DNA of 64,000 nt from Eumeta japonica (Eukaryota; Arthropoda; Insecta; Lepidoptera; Psychidae). Location: assembly GCA_005406025.1 (NCBI GenBank), contig BGZK01000154.1, forward strand, positions 1 through 64,000, in the 5' to 3' direction. Below the pieces are notes generated by a model that did not search any database, had not been told where the DNA came from, and was given only the letters and a program-made list of their open reading frames with translations. The translations under genes were made by a program, and so were the position numbers. How positions within the stretch are numbered: position 1 is the stretch's first letter; the number at the start of each line of letters is the position of its first letter. Shown piece after piece: positions 59,707-64,000 of this stretch.

Positions 59707-61979
59707 TTTGTTTCGATGACTTTCAGAATGCTCTGAGACGGCGCGCTGGCCGGGGGTCATTTTAAAAGTTAATAAGTAATATTTCATCGTGCCGTAGACG
59801 TGGTTCAAAATCGCGCGCCCTCTCGGTCCGGCTCGCCGCGCCGCCGAGGGGACCGCCTCCCGGTAGTTGTGAACTTTTCAAAAGTTCTCGGTGTTACGGT
59901 CGCCGCACATCCTTTAAGTTGTTCCGAGGTGATCGTACGCTAGCGTTAAACTTCTGGTATAGCGCGGGTATCGGTTCTGGTGTTGAGGTTGTGTTTGTGT
60001 TTATTAATACCGAAGCAAATGTCACAATGAAGGTGGTCGATTTGAAATTATAATTCGTTCGATAGCCTTGGCATTAATTTTAAAGTGTTGTGCTTAAAAC
60101 AACTTAATATAAACTACGGATCCTCGCCGACGTCGCTGTTATTGTCCTTTCGTTTTTCCGTTTAGTTACGAAAATGTACGTTTGCACAACACGAATCGTT
60201 ACAACAGTGCATATTGTCTATGGTTTGCCGTAGACAAAATAACAGTGTAAACGATGTGGGCTATCAAAATAGAATCATACATGTTTCATAAACCCATTCT
60301 TAATATGAAGTACAAAATATCTTTAATTCGTAGGTCATAACACTTGAAATATGTCAAATACAATAGAATATAATACTGTGAACAGAATTTACAGTATTCC
60401 AAAATAACCACTTCTTTTTTTTAATGGCACTCGCTCGTAACGCAGTTATCTCTTAAGAAGCACAAGCAAAATACTAGAAGGTAGCTCTTTTCAAACCAAA
60501 ATTATACAAAATCACAATCATACATAAAACTATTAAATAAAAAAACTGTAGGAAGTGGAGCTGATTATGACCGTTTGTCTTCTAAATATTCAGAGATTGT
60601 ATAAGACCCTTTTTTATCTATCTTTAGACTAATCAAGGAAGTTGATTATTTTAGTAAATTAATTCTGGTGTAAAAATGATTACAAATGCGCTCTAGCCAG
60701 GTGTATTAACACAGAAACGACTTTCTTCATTAATCGGAAGATGGTCTCCCACAAACTATCACCGCGTACAAAAACTCGTCTAATGTGTTGGCCCACATCG
60801 ACTGCACTTATAATTCTTTATGAATAATTCATCAGTGAGTCATCAGGACTTCTGCTGAGAGCGTGTGCCTGCGCGCGCGTCGGCGCCTGCTCGAAACATC
60901 GGTTCTAGAACAGGTTTGAGGTCAACAGTCTGGCTCGTGGGTACTGGGTTTTCTCGTCTATTTTAACACTCGGACCTCTCTCGACCCGAGGTTTTAGCGA
61001 TCAAATCTATTTCTATATGTGACTGTGATCGTGCAAACGTTACTAAAAAGTTGTTCAAACCACGTCGTGGGCGTGTGGAGTTGTGCCCGTCTGTAGTTAA
61101 AAGAAAAAAAACACGCGGTCCTTGTCGTAGCATGCTATCCATTTCTCAGGCTGTTTTTGACTGTAGTTCCTACCACGTTTAGGCTAAAAGTCTTCAAAAA
61201 TGCATTTCTTATGTTCAACGCCTGAAATGTCGTGAAAGTTTTAGGTGTTTGAATGTCGATGCGTTATCAAGTAGCCGATGCAGCTTCATCGAACTACCTT
61301 ATTGTGACGCTGTATATATTGATCGGAGATTATGAAATTCGACGAAAATTTGCATTTCACAGCAAATGTACTGATAAAGTTACCAAATCGCGTTCATCTC
61401 CGTCGTTAGGGACGAAAAGGACTAAAAAATAACATAAGTAACACAATACCTGTAACAGAACAGTTTTGGTAGCACGAGGTCCCGGAGGAGGCCCGACTTG
61501 CCGCGACTTCGGCCTCGTCAGCGAGCTCTACGGCCTCGGGTTGCGGTCCTTGTTCACCGGTGCGCAAAACGTGAAGCGATAATTACTTTCGGCTCCTTAT
61601 GTCGTTTTTTAGTAATCATTAATTTTTCTTTACCGACGGTAAAGTTTGCATCAAAGGATCATATACGCAACTAAGTAATGTCATATTAAACGTCGGTAGT
61701 GTACCGTCGCGTCGCTTTCGAATCTGAAAATATCGGGTTTGAACCCTAATCACGGAAACCCACAACCTCCCATGACCCCTCCGACGTCAAGGTCATATGG
61801 GCCGCATAGTAGAAGCGCCGCGAGACACCGATAAATCTAATACCGCGGCTCCGTGCTTCTTACAAGTTATTTCAATATCTCTGTTCCTTGTCTCTAATAA
61901 CTCTCCCTTAACAGGGCTTGTGACGCCACAGTACAGACCTCGTCGCCGAGAGTCCTTCTTCCTGCGTCACTTCAGTCCG
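59707..61979. other. Putative intron DNA, no gene seen
   Basis: CpG-rich patches lie at about 59,800-59,870 and 61,480-61,560. From about 61,700 the DNA may be the 3' end of the non-LTR fragment that follows on the minus strand, but no motif proves this. Confidence 0.35.
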
Positions 61980-61983
61980 CCAC

Positions 61984-62185
61984 TCAATCTGTGCTAGCAC
62001 GCCCAAATTCTCTAAACTTGCGGAAGTTCCCCCCGAGAAGCGACGAGATCCGCCTGGTGGACCGGACCCGTTTGCAACACCTCCAAACCGCCTGACATTT
62101 CAGCCCTAATGTCGTTATAAAGAGAACATGCCCATAGAGCGTGGTGCATGTTCCCGTCCGTCTGTCCACAAAAGTTGCAAAATAA
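61984..62185 (-). pseudogene. C-terminal zinc-knuckle fragment of a non-LTR retrotransposon ORF2
   Basis: Read on the minus strand from 62,179, one frame gives CNFCGQTDGNMHHALWAC, a Cys-x2-Cys-x7/8-His-x4/5-Cys zinc knuckle followed by SLYNDIRAEMSGGLEVLQTG and PVHQADLVASRG. This order is characteristic of the C-terminus of LINE ORF2 proteins (R1/jockey-like or similar). The frame stops at 62,014-62,012, but just before that a run of six G allows a shift into a second frame that continues NFRKFREFGRASTD. The long frame recorded over this stretch is therefore only partly the real one. Reverse transcriptase and RNase H regions are absent; similarity starts abruptly near 62,185. Confidence 0.7.
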
Positions 62186-63047
62186 GTTTTCAATTGAAAG
62201 TCAGAATAAATCGTTTGCGCCGTATCTTAGAAACCATATCAGGCGGCCGCGGGAGGGCGCCGGCGACGGGAGCGCGAAAGCGACCCGGGCACGAGGTGCT
62301 ATCCGATCGGGCGGCTATCGATACCGCGTCGGTGCATTTATTTATTTACATATCTTTTAAAACAATAAACTCAGTTTTATGAAATATAGACTTTAACTCC
62401 TTCGATTAGGTCGTGCCGGTCAGAATGCGCCTTCGAAATCCAAGTCACGTAATAACACACGGTCAGTAGGCAGTGTATGGGGTGAGTAGTAATGGTCGTA
62501 CAATGGCTAATGACCACCAAACGCGCGGGCTCGACGTTTCGGCGTCGCCTTACGGCTCGGCCATTTCTGTGGAGTGCGCAGGACGGCGCGGCGGCGGGCG
62601 CGCGGGCGCCGTTGATGCGCCGCAAAATTACGCGGAAACGCCTATTTTATTTGCCTTACCCTAAAAAAAAAAATCAAATGAAACGGAAGGACCTGTGGCG
62701 CTTCGTACGTAGAACAGAGTCGAGAACTAGTCCTCGACTCCGTCGTCGTGTCGGCCCCTGTGCGCGCGCCGGCTCGGCCGTCCGGCCGGCGTCCGCGTTA
62801 CGGTGGTCCGAATCGATTTGTTTCGTTCGTATAAATGAATGGCTACGATCGCGCAGCAGTGCGGTTGTAACGCACGGCGTACTCAAAATATTTTTATAGC
62901 AGGTTATGCGGATGAGTCGTTTACTACGTAAGTGTAAATGACCCTACGCGAGGACCTCCTTTGGGTGTAGTACGATAACGACCGGCGCGCTAGTACCGAC
63001 TGCTCCGACGATATGTTATTTTAGAAGTATTTAGGAAATTAAATAAG
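62186..63047. other. Putative intron DNA, CpG-dense
   Basis: CpG-dense at about 62,240-62,300, 62,520-62,640 and 62,740-62,810, with overlapping frames on both strands that look compositional. No gene was recognised. Confidence 0.35.
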
Positions 63048-63071
63048 TACTCTTCATAACGGTGAAGAGTA
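63048..63071. repeat. Perfect 9-bp hairpin
   Basis: Arms 63048-63056 (tactcttca) and 63063-63071 (tgaagagta) are exact reverse complements around a 6-nt loop. Confidence 0.8.
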
Positions 63072-64000
63072 ATGCCAGAACTGGGTGGTACTACGGGGCG
63101 TCTTCGAGAGGACTCTATTTCATCGGTGAGTGGTCATAAAGAGGATCGCCCGTCGCCGACACTCGATTGCCTTTTCAATGAAACATCGTAAGTCTCACGT
63201 GGATGATGAAGGACTTAGGCGTACATCGATCAAAACTTTAGGGCGGAAGTTCGAATGCCAGATTTACATTAAAATTATTTCGCCACAGTACAAATGTACA
63301 CGCTTGTCCCAGACGGTCGCGCCCGCGGCATCCCAATGCCGTCGCGGAATTAGTATTTGCAACATTGCAGACCTCATTAAAATAGAATTCTCTTACCGTG
63401 CCGCGCCGTATATTTATTTACAACTATTCTTTAGCTGACGTACCGTGACATGACTCGCCGTGTCTGTGGGCGGCCGCGAACGGATTAACGGGCCGTATCA
63501 CGAGACAAACGAGTTCCCATTCTTTGAATCGACGTAAGAATGGGCTCAGAGGTCGACCGGGTAGTCCCCGAAGTAGTACGCCGGCCCGCGGTGAGCGCCG
63601 CGGGCGCGGGCGTGCTCCGGTTAAAGACGTCGCTCTCCGTCGCAATCGATCCGCTAATCGTAACGCCGCCGCACCGCGCCGACTGTCGACGACCGAGCGA
63701 AATCATATCGTACTTTGAGATGTGAGGTACCTACAAAACTGTTAAAATAATTTTTAATGATTAATTTGAAAAAAATCATTATACCGTTAAGGCCAAGTGC
63801 AATGCCAAACGCAACGCGTCACGCCCCACACTGTTTTGGGAGAAGGAGAATCGACTTAAAGCGGCAGAGTAAGGAAGATGGATTGTCATTTAGTTCCGCA
63901 GAACTTTTTGTCGTAAGCGACATTTTAGTTTTATTTATAATGAGAAAACTATTTATTATAAACAAAAATGCTTAAGGCCAACCCTGTATAATTACATTTT
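63072..64000. other. Putative intron DNA to the window edge
   Basis: A CpG-dense block lies at about 63,540-63,700. The phrase aaccctgtat near 63,979 could be a transposon end cut by the window edge. No gene was recognised. Confidence 0.35.

Noticed and set aside
60179..60254. Possible pre-miRNA: cgtttgcac/gtgtaaacg outer arms around a 10-bp inner stem
   Set aside because: The arms are strongly unequal in length with a large bulge, and no known miRNA seed was recognised.
61727..61760. tRNA-like B box (gggtttgaaccctaa)
   Set aside because: No A box at the right distance and no cloverleaf can be drawn; it is also not followed by a SINE-like body.

Overview
The window looks like insect nuclear DNA, most probably from a moth or butterfly (Lepidoptera). 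There are no bacterial-style operons. Instead there are scattered decayed transposons (hAT, mariner, non-LTR), a probable solo LTR, MITEs, and several dispersed repeat tails of a kind common in Lepidoptera, such as the fragment containing tcgcatttataatgttag near 19,155 and the aactggtcaagtgcgatcg stretch near 8,216. The order assignment rests on recognising these repeats and was not confirmed by a search.

Layout. The first 33 kb is mostly AT-rich intergenic or intronic DNA full of repeats: a frameshifted hAT transposase (0.8-1.8 kb), a 229-bp MITE (2.6 kb), perfect hairpins (3.9 kb), diverged repeat tails (4.3-5.3, 8.2, 12.1-12.7 and 18.7-19.2 kb), a probable solo LTR (11.6 kb), TG/CA microsatellites, degenerate GGAATC-like arrays, two mariner copies (21.5 and 30.6 kb), a 116-119 bp tandem repeat (29.0 kb), and an endonuclease fragment of a non-LTR element (31.9-32.4 kb) directly beside the second mariner.

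The best host-gene candidate is a 5' coding exon at 33,788-33,924. It encodes the first transmembrane helix and first intracellular loop of a rhodopsin-like GPCR, has a strong start context, a 15-codon upstream ORF and a splice donor. No further GPCR exon was recognised, so its first intron may run more than 30 kb to the right edge.

From about 33.4 kb to the end, CpG-dense blocks of 150-600 bp alternate with AT-rich DNA. Most longer ORFs there look like chance products of base composition. This half also holds a 210-bp tract with no adenine (35.9-36.1 kb), a third, truncated mariner (44.2 kb), a fold-back MITE (54.0 kb), a non-LTR C-terminal fragment (62.0-62.2 kb) and several perfect short hairpins. 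Four splice-bounded segments (15.1, 39.5, 40.7 and 46.1 kb) are listed as weak exon candidates.

No complete protein-coding gene, tRNA, rRNA or CRISPR array was found. The most notable patterns are the recurrent perfect hairpins, two mariner copies sharing the same inactivating changes, and the adenine-free GC tract.
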